Below are positions 43,359-53,794 of a stretch of DNA of 64,000 nucleotides, piece after piece. How positions within the stretch are numbered: the stretch's first letter is position 1; each line of letters starts with the position of its first letter. A program made the translations under genes and the position numbers. This stretch comes from DASSNU01 sp035701265. Its GTDB lineage: Bacteria; Gemmatimonadota; Gemmatimonadetes; Gemmatimonadales; Gemmatimonadaceae. Below the pieces are notes generated by a model. It saw only the letters and a list, made by a program, of their open reading frames with translations. It did no database searches and was not told where the DNA came from. The DNA is taken from the NCBI GenBank assembly GCA_035701265.1, contig DASSNU010000021.1, positions 310,001 to 374,000 on the forward strand, read 5' to 3'.

Positions 43359-44222
43359 ATGGCCTGGTTCAGGAAGGACAAGAAGCCGCGGCAGCCGCGG
43401 CGCGAGCGCCTCGAGATCCCCGCCGATGCCTGGGAAAAATGCGAGGCATGCGGCCACACGGACATCCGGGAAAAGTTCGTCCGCAACCTGAACGTCTGCC
43501 CGGAGTGCTCGTACCATCGTCGCATCCGCGCTACCGACTACGTGTCGCTGCTCCTCGACGACGGTGCGGCGGAAGAGGTGGCGTCCGAGCTGCGCTCCGT
43601 GGACCCGCTCGGCTTCCCTGAGTACGAGCAGCGGCTGGCCAAGGCGATGACCACCGCCGGCGACTACGATGCGATCCTCACCGTGAGCGGTACGCTCGGG
43701 GACATGCCCGTGAACCTCGGCGTGATGGACTTCGCGTTCATGGGCGGATCGATGGGCTCGGTGGTGGGGGAGAAGATCGCGCGGCTCGGCGAGCGGTCGC
43801 TGGAACGGAAGTTCCCGCTGATCCTCGTGATCGTCTCCGGCGGCGCCCGGATGCAGGAAGGCGTGCTCTCCCTCATGCAGATGGCCAAGACCGCCGCCGT
43901 ACTCGCGCAGCTCGCCGAGCGTCGCGTTCCGTACGTGTCGATCCTGACGAATCCCACCATGGGCGGCGTGAGCGCGAGCTACGCGATGCTCGGCGACGCC
44001 ATCCTCGCGGAGCCGGGAGCCGTGATCGGCTTCGCCGGGCCGCGGGTGATCAAGCAGACGATCGGCCAGGAGTTGCCTGAGGGATTTCAGACCGCGGAGT
44101 TCCTGCTGGAACACGGGATGCTAGACGCCGTTGTGCATCGTCGCGATCTCAAGATGACCGTGGGGCAGTTGCTCCGGCACATGAGCGGCCAGCCGGCCGC
44201 CGCGGGGTGGACCGCGTCCTGA
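43359..44222 (+). CDS. accD: Acetyl-CoA carboxylase carboxyltransferase subunit beta
   Basis: AccD forms half of the carboxyltransferase that makes malonyl-CoA for fatty acids. It has an N-terminal zinc ribbon with Cys28, Cys31, Cys47 and Cys50, followed by the crotonase-fold domain with MGGSMGSVVGEKI, VSGGARMQEGVLSLMQMAK and ILTNPTMGGVSASYAMLGD. At 287 residues it has normal length. accA is not in the window. It overlaps folC by 16 nt, the accD-folC order seen widely. Confidence 0.94.
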   Translation: MAWFRKDKKPRQPRRERLEIPADAWEKCEACGHTDIREKFVRNLNVCPECSYHRRIRATDYVSLLLDDGAAEEVASELRSVDPLGFPEYEQRLAKAMTTAGDYDAILTVSGTLGDMPVNLGVMDFAFMGGSMGSVVGEKIARLGERSLERKFPLILVIVSGGARMQEGVLSLMQMAKTAAVLAQLAERRVPYVSILTNPTMGGVSASYAMLGDAILAEPGAVIGFAGPRVIKQTIGQELPEGFQTAEFLLEHGMLDAVVHRRDLKMTVGQLLRHMSGQPAAAGWTAS

Positions 44223-45496
44223 CATCCTACCGCGACGCCATCGCCGCGCTGTTCGCGCGGACCACCGGCGCCTGGAAACTCGGCCTGGAGCGCACCACCG
44301 CTCTCCTCGATCAGCTCGGCAACCCGCACCGCGCATTTCCATCGTTCCACGTTGCCGGAACGAACGGGAAGGGAAGCGTGGTGGCGACGCTCGCGGCGCT
44401 TCTCGAGAGCGAGGGGTTGCGCGTCGGGCGGTACACGTCGCCGCACCTGGTGGACTTCCGCGAGCGCATCGTCGTGGACGGCCAGCAGATCGGCGAGCGA
44501 GAGGTGCTCGACTGGCTCTTGCGGTGGATGCCCGCTGCCGAGGCGCTGCACGCGACGTTCTTCGAGGTCACGACGTGCCTCGCCTTCTCGCACTTCGCGC
44601 GCACGGGCGTGGATGTGGCGGTCGTCGAAGTCGGGCTCGGCGGCCGCCTGGATGCCACGAACGTCATCACGCCGCTCGTGTCCGCCGTCACGTCGATCGG
44701 GCTCGAGCACACCGAGTATCTGGGGGCGACCATCGAGCTCGTGGCACGCGAGAAGGCGGGCGTCTTCAAACCCGGTGTGCCCGCAGTGATCGGCGAAGCA
44801 GACCCCGAGGTGGCCGCGCTCCTGGCGCGGTGCGCGGCGGAGGCGGGCGCCAGCCGCACGGTCGTGGTGGGACGCGATGTGGGCGTCGCGGACGTGACGG
44901 TCGAGCCGCAAGCCACATCCTTCTCGTACGCCGGGGCCGATGGTGCGGTCGCGCTCCGGACCGGTCTGGTGGGGAGCTATCAGGCGCGGAACAGTGCCGT
45001 GGCGCTGGCCATGCTCGATGTGGCGGGAGGGCGCTACGCGCACGCGGCGCGGAGGGCCTCGGGCATCCTGCCGCACGTCACCCTTCCGGGGCGTTTCGAG
45101 CGCGTGGGGACGCTGGTGTTCGACGTCGCGCACAACGCGCCTGGGATGACCTCGCTCGTCCAGACCCTGCGCGCCGTGCAGCCTGAGCGGCCGCTGGTGG
45201 TGCTCCTCGGCGTGTTGGGGGACAAGGACTGGCGTGCGATCATCGCGGCGCTCTCGGGCGAGGCGGATCGGATGGTGCTCTGCGCTCCGCCCAGCGCACC
45301 CGCGGCGCGCGCTTGGACGCTGGCGGATGCTCTGGCGGCAGCGCGGGAGATGGGAGTGGACGCGGTGGCCGAGCCGGATTTCGATCGCGCGCTGGCGCGC
45401 GCACGCGAGGGAGCGGGAACCACGCTCGTCACGGGCTCCTTTCACACGGTGGGCGACGCGATGGCGCGCTTGCAGGGCGTTCCGCCGGGCTCATAG
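44207..45496 (+). CDS. folC: Folylpolyglutamate synthase / dihydrofolate synthase
   Basis: FolC adds glutamate to (dihydro)folate. Mur-ligase-like motifs: the P-loop VAGTNGKGSV (49-58), TSPHLVDFRERI, VEVGLGGRLDATN and the C-terminal-domain FDVAHNAPG. At 429 residues it has normal length. The start is the GTG at 44207 inside the end of accD. Its stop is 9 nt from hisS, whose predicted promoter lies within its last codons. Confidence 0.92.
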   Translation: MDRVLTSYRDAIAALFARTTGAWKLGLERTTALLDQLGNPHRAFPSFHVAGTNGKGSVVATLAALLESEGLRVGRYTSPHLVDFRERIVVDGQQIGEREVLDWLLRWMPAAEALHATFFEVTTCLAFSHFARTGVDVAVVEVGLGGRLDATNVITPLVSAVTSIGLEHTEYLGATIELVAREKAGVFKPGVPAVIGEADPEVAALLARCAAEAGASRTVVVGRDVGVADVTVEPQATSFSYAGADGAVALRTGLVGSYQARNSAVALAMLDVAGGRYAHAARRASGILPHVTLPGRFERVGTLVFDVAHNAPGMTSLVQTLRAVQPERPLVVLLGVLGDKDWRAIIAALSGEADRMVLCAPPSAPAARAWTLADALAAAREMGVDAVAEPDFDRALARAREGAGTTLVTGSFHTVGDAMARLQGVPPGS

Positions 45497-45499
45497 ATT
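45470..45499 (+). promoter_or_regulatory. Promoter of hisS giving a leaderless transcript
   Basis: TTGCAG (45470-45475), 18 nt and TAGATT (45494-45499) lie in the end of folC. The -10 box ends 6 nt before the hisS ATG, so transcription would begin at or next to the start codon; hisS has no Shine-Dalgarno. Confidence 0.5.
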
Positions 45500-45505
45500 T
45501 GCGGG

Positions 45506-46954
45506 ATGTCCTCTGGCTCCCTCCCGGGCTTCCGGGATTTCTTCCCGGAGACCCTCGCGGAGCGGTCGCACATTGTGCGTGCGTGGCGCGAGGTGGCGCG
45601 CCGCTATGGCTTCGTGGAGTACGACGGACCACCGCTCGAGCCACTGGAGCTGTACACGCGCAAGAGCGGGGAGGAGATCGTCGACCAGCTGTACACGTTC
45701 ACCGACCGTGGCGGTCGCGAGGTGGCGCTGCGTCCCGAGATGACGCCCACCTTTGCGCGGATGGTGTCGGCGCGCGCCAACGCGCTGCGCAAACCGGTGC
45801 GCTGGTTCTCCGTGCCGCAGCTCTTCCGCTATGAGAGGCAGCAGCGCGGGCGCCTGCGCGAGCACTTCCAGCTCAACGTGGACATTGTGGGCGAGCCGGG
45901 AGCGGCGGCGGACGCCGAGCTGCTGGCGGTGGCGATCGACATCATGCGCGTACTCGGGCTGACTGCCGCGGACGTGCGCGCGCGCGTCTCGGACCGGCGC
46001 CTGCTCCAGGCGATGCTGCAGAGCCGGGGCGTGTCCGCAGCGGCAATGCCTGCTGCCTTCGCGGTGATCGACAAGATGGAGCGCGAGCCGCGCGCCGTGG
46101 GAGAAGAGAAGCTTCGCGCTGCCGGGCTGCAGGAAAGCGCCGTGCAGGCGGTGTTCCGCACGCTGGACTATCGCGACAGCGCCCCCCGTTCGGGCGACGG
46201 CCTGGTGCGGCTGCGCGCGGACTTCGCCGCGGATGCCGACGTGACCGCGCGTGTCGATGAGCTGGCGACGTACCTGGGATACCTCGACGCGCTGGACGTT
46301 CGCGACTGGGTGGTGTTCGATCCGACGATCGTGCGCGGACTGGCGTACTACACGGGGATCGTCTTCGAGCTGTTCGACGCGCGAGGCGAGCTGCGGGCCA
46401 TCTGCGGCGGTGGACGCTACGACGATCTCCTTGCCGCGGTGGGCGGGGCCGACCTGCCCGCGCTCGGCTTCGGCATGGGAGACGTGGTGCTGGCCGAGCT
46501 GCTGCGCGACCGCGGGCTCATGCCGGCCGCGGCGTCCGGACTGGACGTGTGGGTGGCGTACGACGAGCCGGAGCTCCTGGGCGTCGCGATGCGCGTCGCC
46601 TCGCTTCTGCGCTCGCGCGGATGCAGCGTGGAGTACGCGCTCCGCGCGCAGAAGCTCGCGCGCCAACTCAAGGCGGCTGCGGCCGCGGGGGCGGCACGGG
46701 TCGTGATCATCGAACGCGCCGCGCTGGGCGGCGCGGAGCCAGGTGCGCCGTCCACGCTACGGGACGATCTGGCGACGCGGCTCCGCGTGACCGTGCGCTG
46801 GCTTGCGGATGGTCAGGAGGAGCGGATGCTCCTCGCGGAGCTGCTGGACCGGGGAGACTGTGCGGCGACGCTCGCGGGAGCGCAGCACTCGCGTGAACGG
46901 GACGGTTCGTCCGATACGGAGCATTCACACACCATGACGCCCGCGCGGCGCTGA
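45506..46954 (+). CDS. hisS: Histidyl-tRNA synthetase
   Basis: This class II synthetase charges tRNA-His. Motif 2 region: LRPEMTPTFARMV and the RYERQQRGRLREHFQLNVD stretch; the HisA-type signature GLAYYTGIVFELF and motif 3 region GGGRYDDLL with a following GFGMGDVVL are present, then a C-terminal anticodon-binding domain (about 340-440). The last 45 residues are an unusual hydrophilic tail. At 482 residues it is longer than E. coli HisRS (424). A HisZ role is unlikely because the anticodon domain is present and no his operon is near. Confidence 0.9.
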   Translation: MSSGSLPGFRDFFPETLAERSHIVRAWREVARRYGFVEYDGPPLEPLELYTRKSGEEIVDQLYTFTDRGGREVALRPEMTPTFARMVSARANALRKPVRWFSVPQLFRYERQQRGRLREHFQLNVDIVGEPGAAADAELLAVAIDIMRVLGLTAADVRARVSDRRLLQAMLQSRGVSAAAMPAAFAVIDKMEREPRAVGEEKLRAAGLQESAVQAVFRTLDYRDSAPRSGDGLVRLRADFAADADVTARVDELATYLGYLDALDVRDWVVFDPTIVRGLAYYTGIVFELFDARGELRAICGGGRYDDLLAAVGGADLPALGFGMGDVVLAELLRDRGLMPAAASGLDVWVAYDEPELLGVAMRVASLLRSRGCSVEYALRAQKLARQLKAAAAAGAARVVIIERAALGGAEPGAPSTLRDDLATRLRVTVRWLADGQEERMLLAELLDRGDCAATLAGAQHSRERDGSSDTEHSHTMTPARR

Positions 46955-46960
46955 ACGACG

Positions 46961-48436
46961 ATGGCCGACGAGAAGAAGCTGACTCCACGCGCTCAGGACT
47001 TCAGCGCATGGTACAACGAGGTGGTGCTCCGCGCGGAGCTGGCCGACTACGGCCCCGTGCGCGGCACCATGGTCATCCGCCCCAATGGCTACGGCATCTG
47101 GGAGCGGATGCAGCGCGCGTTGGATGACATGTTCAAGGCCACCGGCCATCGCAACGCGTACTTCCCGCTGCTCATCCCGGAGAGCTATCTCCAGCGCGAA
47201 GCACAGCACGTGGAGGGGTTCGCACCCGAAACGGCCGCGGTGACGCACGGGGGAGGGAAGGAGCTGGAAGAAGCGCTCATCATCCGCCCCACGTCGGAGA
47301 CGATCATCTACGCGATGCTCGCCAAGTGGGTGCAGAGCTATCGCGATCTTCCCGTGCTGCTGAATCAGTGGGCGAACGTGGTGCGGTGGGAGATGCGGAC
47401 GCGCCTCTTCCTGCGTACGCTCGAGTTCCTCTGGCAGGAAGGGCACACCGCGCACGCCACGCACCAGGAGGCGTACGACGAAGCGCGTCGCATGCTCGGC
47501 GTCTACCGCGACTTCATGGAAGGGTGGATGGCGATGCCCGTCGTGACCGGCGAGAAGACCGAGTCCGAGCGTTTTGCCGGCGCACTGCAGACGTTCGCGT
47601 GCGAAGCGATGATGCAGGACAACAAGGCGCTGCAGGCGGGAACCTCGCACGATCTGGGGCAGAACTTCGCGCGCGCCTTCGATCTCCGCTTCCAGGCGGA
47701 GAGCGGTGCCATGGAGTACGCCTGGAACACGAGCTGGGGAGTGTCCACGCGGCTCATTGGCGGCCTCGTGATGACGCATGGCGACGACAAGGGGCTGCGC
47801 GTGCCGCCGCTGCTGGCGCCCACCGAGTTGGTGGTCGTCCCCATCTGGCGCTCGGAGGACGAGCGCGCGCGCGTGCTCGAGGCGGCGCACCGCATCTGCG
47901 ATGCGCTGGGCGATTGGGAGCGGCGCGATCCCAACCGGCTGCGCGTCCACCTGGATGATCGCGACACCATGAAGCCGGGCGCCAAGTACTACGAGTGGGA
48001 GATGCGCGGCGTGCCGCTGCGCATGGAGCTCGGCCCGCGCGACCTGGAGCGCAATCAAGGGGTGCTCGTGCGGCGCGACACCGGTGCCAAGCAGCCCGTG
48101 GGCCTCGACACGGTGGGCGAGGAGGTGGAGCGCGTTCTGGAGGACATCCAGGAGCAGATGCTCACCCAGGCGCGCGAGCGCCGCGAAGCGCACAGCGTGC
48201 GCGGGAGCATCACCTATGACCGCTTCCGCGAGATCATGGACGGGGAGGGGGCCTTCGTGTATGCCGGATGGTGTGGCAGCGCGGAGTGCGAGGCGACGGT
48301 GAAGGAAGACACGAAGGCGACCATCCGCGTGCTCCCCGACGAGGAATTCTGCTCGGCGGAGGCGCCCGGCGCCTGCTTGCGCTGCGGCACGACCAGCGGC
48401 GCGATTCGTGAGGCCTTGTGGGCGAAAGCCTACTAG
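46961..48436 (+). CDS. proS: Prolyl-tRNA synthetase, archaeal/eukaryote type
   Basis: This ProRS lacks the editing INS domain of the E. coli type and is 491 residues long. Class II motifs: the motif 1 region with YGIWERMQRALDDMF, TSETIIYAMLAKWVQSYRDLP, and WEMRTRLFLRTLEFLWQEGHTAH. The C-terminal zinc domain has the expected Cys set (WCGSAECEA and then Cys near EEFC, CLRC). ATG at 46961, 6 nt after hisS. hisS-proS adjacency means both synthetases come from one transcript. Confidence 0.93.
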   Translation: MADEKKLTPRAQDFSAWYNEVVLRAELADYGPVRGTMVIRPNGYGIWERMQRALDDMFKATGHRNAYFPLLIPESYLQREAQHVEGFAPETAAVTHGGGKELEEALIIRPTSETIIYAMLAKWVQSYRDLPVLLNQWANVVRWEMRTRLFLRTLEFLWQEGHTAHATHQEAYDEARRMLGVYRDFMEGWMAMPVVTGEKTESERFAGALQTFACEAMMQDNKALQAGTSHDLGQNFARAFDLRFQAESGAMEYAWNTSWGVSTRLIGGLVMTHGDDKGLRVPPLLAPTELVVVPIWRSEDERARVLEAAHRICDALGDWERRDPNRLRVHLDDRDTMKPGAKYYEWEMRGVPLRMELGPRDLERNQGVLVRRDTGAKQPVGLDTVGEEVERVLEDIQEQMLTQARERREAHSVRGSITYDRFREIMDGEGAFVYAGWCGSAECEATVKEDTKATIRVLPDEEFCSAEAPGACLRCGTTSGAIREALWAKAY

Positions 48437-48468
48437 CCGCGCACGCGGCGCCACCGCTCCCCGGAAGC

Positions 48469-49734
48469 ATGACACCGCCCGCCCCGGCCGAGGCGCCCAG
48501 CGATGCCGCGCTGGAGCGGATCGCCGCCACGGCCGGCACGCCGGTGTACGTCTACGATGCGGGGCGCATCCGCGCGCAGTATGCTCATCTGGCGCGCGCA
48601 CTCGCGCCGGTGCCGCACCGCATCCACTACAGCGTGAAGGCCAACGCCAACCACGCCGTGCTGTCGTTGCTGCGGGAGCTGGGCGCCGGAGTGGACATCG
48701 TGTCGGGGGGGGAGCTCTACCGCGCGCTGCGTGCCGGCTTTCGCGGGCAGGACGTGGTCTTCAGCGGGGTGGGGAAGACGGAGCAGGAGCTGGATGCGGC
48801 CGTCGCCTGCGGCGTGCTGCTGGTGAACGCGGAATCTGAGGGCGAGCTCCACGCGCTGAACGATGCCGCCGCGCGTGCACAGCGCCGGGTGGCAGTAGCG
48901 CTGCGCGTGAACCCGGAGGTCACCGTCGACACGCCGCACCCGTACACGCGCACCGGCGAGCGCGGGATGAAGTTCGGCATCCCGTACGACGACATCGAGC
49001 ACGTCGCCCGGATCGCGCTTGCGCTCCCGCACCTGGAGCTGGCGGGCCTCGACATGCACCTGGGCTCCCAGGTCGCGCGCCCTGAGGTCTACGAGACCGG
49101 TCTTCGCCGCTTGCTCGAGTTGTTGCCGCTCCTCCGGCGCGCCGGCGCGACGGCGCTGCGCTATGTCGATGTGGGTGGCGGATTCGCCATCTCTTACGCC
49201 GGCGAACGCGCGCTCGATCCCGCGCAGGTGGCTGCCGCCCTGCTCCCGCTGCTGCGCGAGGCGCGGCTCACCGTGATCGTCGAGCCGGGGCGCTATCTCG
49301 TTGGCGCCGCCGGCACGCTGCTGACGCGCGTGCTCTACCGCAAGCGGAGCGGCGGGCGCGAGTTCGTCATCACCGACGCAGGGATGACCGACCTCGTGCG
49401 CCCTGCGCTCTACGACGCGTACCACGGCGTGCGCGTCGTTGCCGGCGCGCTCGCGGACACGCCGTGCATCACCGCCGACGTGGTCGGCCCCGTGTGTGAG
49501 AGCGGAGACTTCCTGGCGATGGGGCGCGAGATCCCCGACGTGGCGGCAGGCGCCCTGCTCGCGGTGGAGTGTGCGGGCGCGTACGGCTCGGCCATGTCGT
49601 CCAACTACAACTCGCGCCCACGTGCCGCGGAGGTCATGGTGGATGGGGATCGATTCGCCGTCGTGACGCGCCGCGAGCGCTACGAGGACCTCGTGGAGCG
49701 CGAGACCGACCAACCGGAGTGGCAGCCATGGTGA
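48469..49734 (+). CDS. lysA: Diaminopimelate decarboxylase
   Basis: LysA decarboxylates meso-diaminopimelate to lysine with PLP, the last step of the pathway whose earlier genes sit at 3.3-9.3 kb. It has the N-terminal alanine-racemase-like barrel with HYSVKANANH (PLP lysine), GLDMHLGSQ, VDVGGGFAISY, EPGRYLVG and the C-terminal ECAGAYGSAMSSNYNSRPR. I chose the ATG at 48469 (421 residues); an in-frame GTG at 48418 would overlap proS and add 17 residues of low-value sequence. No dapF is adjacent. Confidence 0.93.
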   Translation: MTPPAPAEAPSDAALERIAATAGTPVYVYDAGRIRAQYAHLARALAPVPHRIHYSVKANANHAVLSLLRELGAGVDIVSGGELYRALRAGFRGQDVVFSGVGKTEQELDAAVACGVLLVNAESEGELHALNDAAARAQRRVAVALRVNPEVTVDTPHPYTRTGERGMKFGIPYDDIEHVARIALALPHLELAGLDMHLGSQVARPEVYETGLRRLLELLPLLRRAGATALRYVDVGGGFAISYAGERALDPAQVAAALLPLLREARLTVIVEPGRYLVGAAGTLLTRVLYRKRSGGREFVITDAGMTDLVRPALYDAYHGVRVVAGALADTPCITADVVGPVCESGDFLAMGREIPDVAAGALLAVECAGAYGSAMSSNYNSRPRAAEVMVDGDRFAVVTRRERYEDLVERETDQPEWQPW

Positions 49735-49774
49735 TCGAACGGAGCGGGAACGCCACGCGCACGCGGGGGCGGCA

Positions 49775-50271
49775 ATGCGCGTAGGCGTGCTGGCCGATAC
49801 GCACGACCGGATGCCTGCCATTGCCGAGTTCGCCCGCCGTTTCAGCGAGGCAGGGGTGACGATGCTGCTGCATTGCGGCGACTACATTGCGCCCTTCTCC
49901 CTCCGCCCGTTGGTGGAATCCGGGCTCACGCTGGCAGGCGTGTTCGGCAACAACGACGGCGATCGCGAGGGACTGCGCGCCGAAGCGGCCAAGGGAGTGG
50001 GTGTGGAGTTGTACGAGTCGCCGCACAGCGTGGAGGTGGGAGGCGTGCGGCTCATGCTCGTCTACGACATCGGCGACGTGCAGGAGCGCTCCCTCACCGC
50101 GCACGGCATCGTGGTGCACGGCTGCACGCACCGCGCGGAGCGCCGGATCCAGGGCGACACCGTCATTCTCAATCCCGGCGAAGCGTGCGGCTGGCTGTAC
50201 GGCACGCCCACCGCCGCGATCCTCGACCTCGAGACGCGACAGGCGGAGATGATCACGCTCGACGGCCCGGA

Positions 50272-50284
<13 letters not shown>
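49775..50284 (+). CDS. YfcE/MJ0936-type metallophosphoesterase
   Basis: This is a small phosphodiesterase of the calcineurin-like superfamily. All motif blocks are present in 169 residues: VLADTHDR (Asp8, His10), HCGDY, GNNDGD, then VHGCTHRAE and NPGEACG. The usual proteins of this class hydrolyse model phosphodiesters; the physiological substrate is unknown. The ATG at 49775 gives the correct first strand. It overlaps guaA by 13 nt. Confidence 0.85.
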
Positions 50285-51831
<1,547 letters not shown>

Positions 51832-51919
51832 GGGCAACCGGCGATTTCCATAGCAGAGTCTGTGAACGGGGCGGCTGTTACCGGCGGGCTAACGGTCATT
51901 TGAGCGATTGAGGAACGCG

Positions 51920-51980
51920 GTGTCAACTTTCGGGCGAAGGTTGACACGATGAGCGCGAAAGTTGACACGCCACTTGACAC
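51920..51980. promoter_or_regulatory. Cluster of TTGACAC half-sites, probable enhancer for the secretion operon
   Basis: GTGTCAACTTTCG (51920-51932) is the exact inverse of CGAAAGTTGACAC (51956-51968), a perfect 13-bp inverted repeat. Between them CGAAGGTTGACAC (51935-51947) is a direct copy with one change, and CTTGACAC (51973-51980) is a fourth half-site. The pair TGTCAA-N12-TTGACA (51921-51946) has the dyad form of sites bound by Fis-type activators of sigma-54 polymerase. It lies 63-124 nt before the -24 element and 93-153 nt before the gspE start, the usual enhancer distance. Confidence 0.6.
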
Positions 51981-52042
51981 TGGCCTCGACGGTCCGCGCG
52001 CTAAAGCGTTGTCTTGCATCGATGTAGCAATGCATTGCGTCG

Positions 52043-52058
52043 TGGCGCGGCGCATGCT
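52043..52058 (+). promoter_or_regulatory. Sigma-54-like -24/-12 promoter element
   Basis: TGGCGCG, four bases, then ATGCT: the invariant GG (52044-52045) and GC (52056-52057) are exactly 10 nt apart and all but one conserved position of TGGCRCG-N4-TTGCW match. The predicted start near 52069 is only a few bases before the gspE ATG at 52073, so the message would be almost leaderless or translation may start at the internal ATG at 52226. Confidence 0.45.
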
Positions 52059-52072
52059 TTGGGCGGCGGGGC

Positions 52073-53794
52073 ATGACGACCCTCCCTCCCTCCCGCCCTC
52101 CCTCCGCTCCCGCGGCGCGCGGAGGCGCATCTCCGGCCGGCACTGACGCAGCAGCGAGCGCCGCCCCGTCCGGGCCCCCGTCCGGTACCTCATCCGGTAC
52201 CCCATCCGCCCCACCGTCCGCGCTCATGCCGGGCGCGTCGCTGGCCGTGCACCTGGCTCCGGGCGTCACGCGGGAATACCTGCTTCACCACCGATGCTGC
52301 CCGCTGCGCACACACGCAGGCGCCTCGGGGGGCGCCTCAGCGGGCGCCTCAGTAGGCGCCTCAGGGGGCACGCTCGTCGTGGCCGCCGCTCCGGAAGCGA
52401 TGGCGGACGAGCTGCTGCTCAACGATGCGCTGGACGACTTTCAACGCGTCTACGAGTGCCACGACGTCGAAGTTCATCCCGTCAGCGCGGATGAAGTCGA
52501 GCGGCTGATCGAGCGGCTCACCACGCACGCCGAGCGGCTGATCGCGCTGGAAGCGGCATCGGCAACGGGGGACGACGATGGGCTCACGGCCAGTGGCCTG
52601 TTGGCGGACGTGCGCGACCTCGCCACGCAGCCGCCCGTGGTCCGGTATGTCAACCTGCTTGTCAAGGATGCCTTCGATGCCGGCGCGTCGGACATCCACC
52701 TCGAGGCAACGCGCGAGGGGCTGGCAGCGCGCTTCCGCCTCGATGGCGTGTTGACGAGCGCGCCGGAGCCTCCGCCCGCGCTGCACCACGCCGTCGTCTC
52801 CCGCATCAAGCTCCTGGCCGAGCTGGACATCGCCGAACGGCGGCGGCCGCAGGACGGGCGCATCCGCGTGCGGCTGGAGTCGCGCGAGCTGGACCTGCGA
52901 GTGTCCACCGTGCCGACGCTCTTCGGCGAGAGTGTGGTGCTCCGGCTCCTCGACCGCGGCGGGCGTCCGGTAGAGCTCTCGGAGCTCGGCATGCCGGCCG
53001 ACGTGCTGCGCGAGGTGACGCGTTTGGCCGAGCGGCCGCACGGGATGTTGCTCGTCACCGGACCGACAGGGAGCGGGAAGACGACCACGCTCTACGCCGC
53101 GCTGCTCCGGCGTGATGCGTCCGCGGAGAAGATCATGACGGTGGAGGATCCGGTGGAGTACCAGCTCCCCGGGATCACGCAGGTGCCGGTGCACGCGCAG
53201 GCGGGGGTAAGCTTTGGAAGCGCGCTGCGCTCCATCCTGCGGCAGGACCCCGACGTCCTCATGATCGGCGAGATGCGCGATGGCGAGACGGCGGAGATCG
53301 CCGTGCAGGCCGCCATGACCGGGCATCTCGTCTTCTCCACGCTGCACACGAACGACGCGGTGGGCGCGCTCCCACGGCTGTTCGACCTTGGCGTGCCGGA
53401 ATATCTGGTGGCCGCCACACTGGAAGGAGTGCTCGCGCAGCGGTTGGTGCGGCAGCTCTGCCCCGACTGCCGCGTGCGCGCGCGGGCGAGCGCGGAGCAG
53501 GTGTCGCTCCTGACCGGCGAGCCGGTAGGAACACCACCGGAGGTGTGGCGTGCCGCCGGGTGCGCGCGCTGCCGCGGCACCGGTTACGCCGGGCGCACCG
53601 GCGTGTTCGAGCTGCTCCGCATGACCGATGAGTTGAAGGACGCGGTGACGCGACGCGCCACGCGGAGAGCCGTTTGGAGCGAGGTACGCGCGCTCGCGCT
53701 CTCGGGGGGAATGGTGCCGATGCGCACGGATGGCTGGCGCAAGGTGATGGCGGGGATGACGACCATCGAGGAGGTGCTGCGTGTGGTGGAGTGA
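52073..53794 (+). CDS. gspE: Type II secretion / pilus assembly ATPase GspE
   Basis: This cytoplasmic hexameric ATPase drives pseudopilus assembly. Residues 1-100 are low complexity (Pro/Ser/Ala, then GAS repeats). An N2-like domain runs about 175-300 (ASDIHLEATREG, RFRLDGVL). Walker A is GPTGSGKTT (330-338); the Asp box and Walker B (QDPDVLMIGEMRDGETA) and His box (FSTLHTNDAV) follow. A C-terminal zinc module has Cys463, Cys466, Cys497 and Cys500. Length 573. It is the first gene of the operon. The start is uncertain: ATG at 52226 would drop the disordered N-terminus. Confidence 0.9.
   Translation: MTTLPPSRPPSAPAARGGASPAGTDAAASAAPSGPPSGTSSGTPSAPPSALMPGASLAVHLAPGVTREYLLHHRCCPLRTHAGASGGASAGASVGASGGTLVVAAAPEAMADELLLNDALDDFQRVYECHDVEVHPVSADEVERLIERLTTHAERLIALEAASATGDDDGLTASGLLADVRDLATQPPVVRYVNLLVKDAFDAGASDIHLEATREGLAARFRLDGVLTSAPEPPPALHHAVVSRIKLLAELDIAERRRPQDGRIRVRLESRELDLRVSTVPTLFGESVVLRLLDRGGRPVELSELGMPADVLREVTRLAERPHGMLLVTGPTGSGKTTTLYAALLRRDASAEKIMTVEDPVEYQLPGITQVPVHAQAGVSFGSALRSILRQDPDVLMIGEMRDGETAEIAVQAAMTGHLVFSTLHTNDAVGALPRLFDLGVPEYLVAATLEGVLAQRLVRQLCPDCRVRARASAEQVSLLTGEPVGTPPEVWRAAGCARCRGTGYAGRTGVFELLRMTDELKDAVTRRATRRAVWSEVRALALSGGMVPMRTDGWRKVMAGMTTIEEVLRVVE
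52319..52366 (+). repeat. Tandem 12-bp repeats coding Gly-Ala-Ser
   Basis: GGCGCCTC recurs at 52319, 52331, 52343 and 52355 with a strict 12-nt period, giving GASG/GASA/GASV/GASG in the N-terminal region of GspE. Just before, CCGGTACC-type units at 52190-52205 are also duplicated. Confidence 0.75.

Noticed and set aside
45506..46954. HisZ (ATP phosphoribosyltransferase regulatory subunit) instead of HisRS
   Set aside because: The anticodon-binding domain and class II motif residues are present, the next gene is proS, and no histidine biosynthesis gene is nearby.
51974..52006. TTGACA at 51974 as the -35 box of a sigma-70 promoter for gspE
   Set aside because: No -10 hexamer occurs at 16-18 nt; the nearest TAAAG-type sequence is 21 nt away. 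The repeated TTGACAC units are better explained as binding sites.
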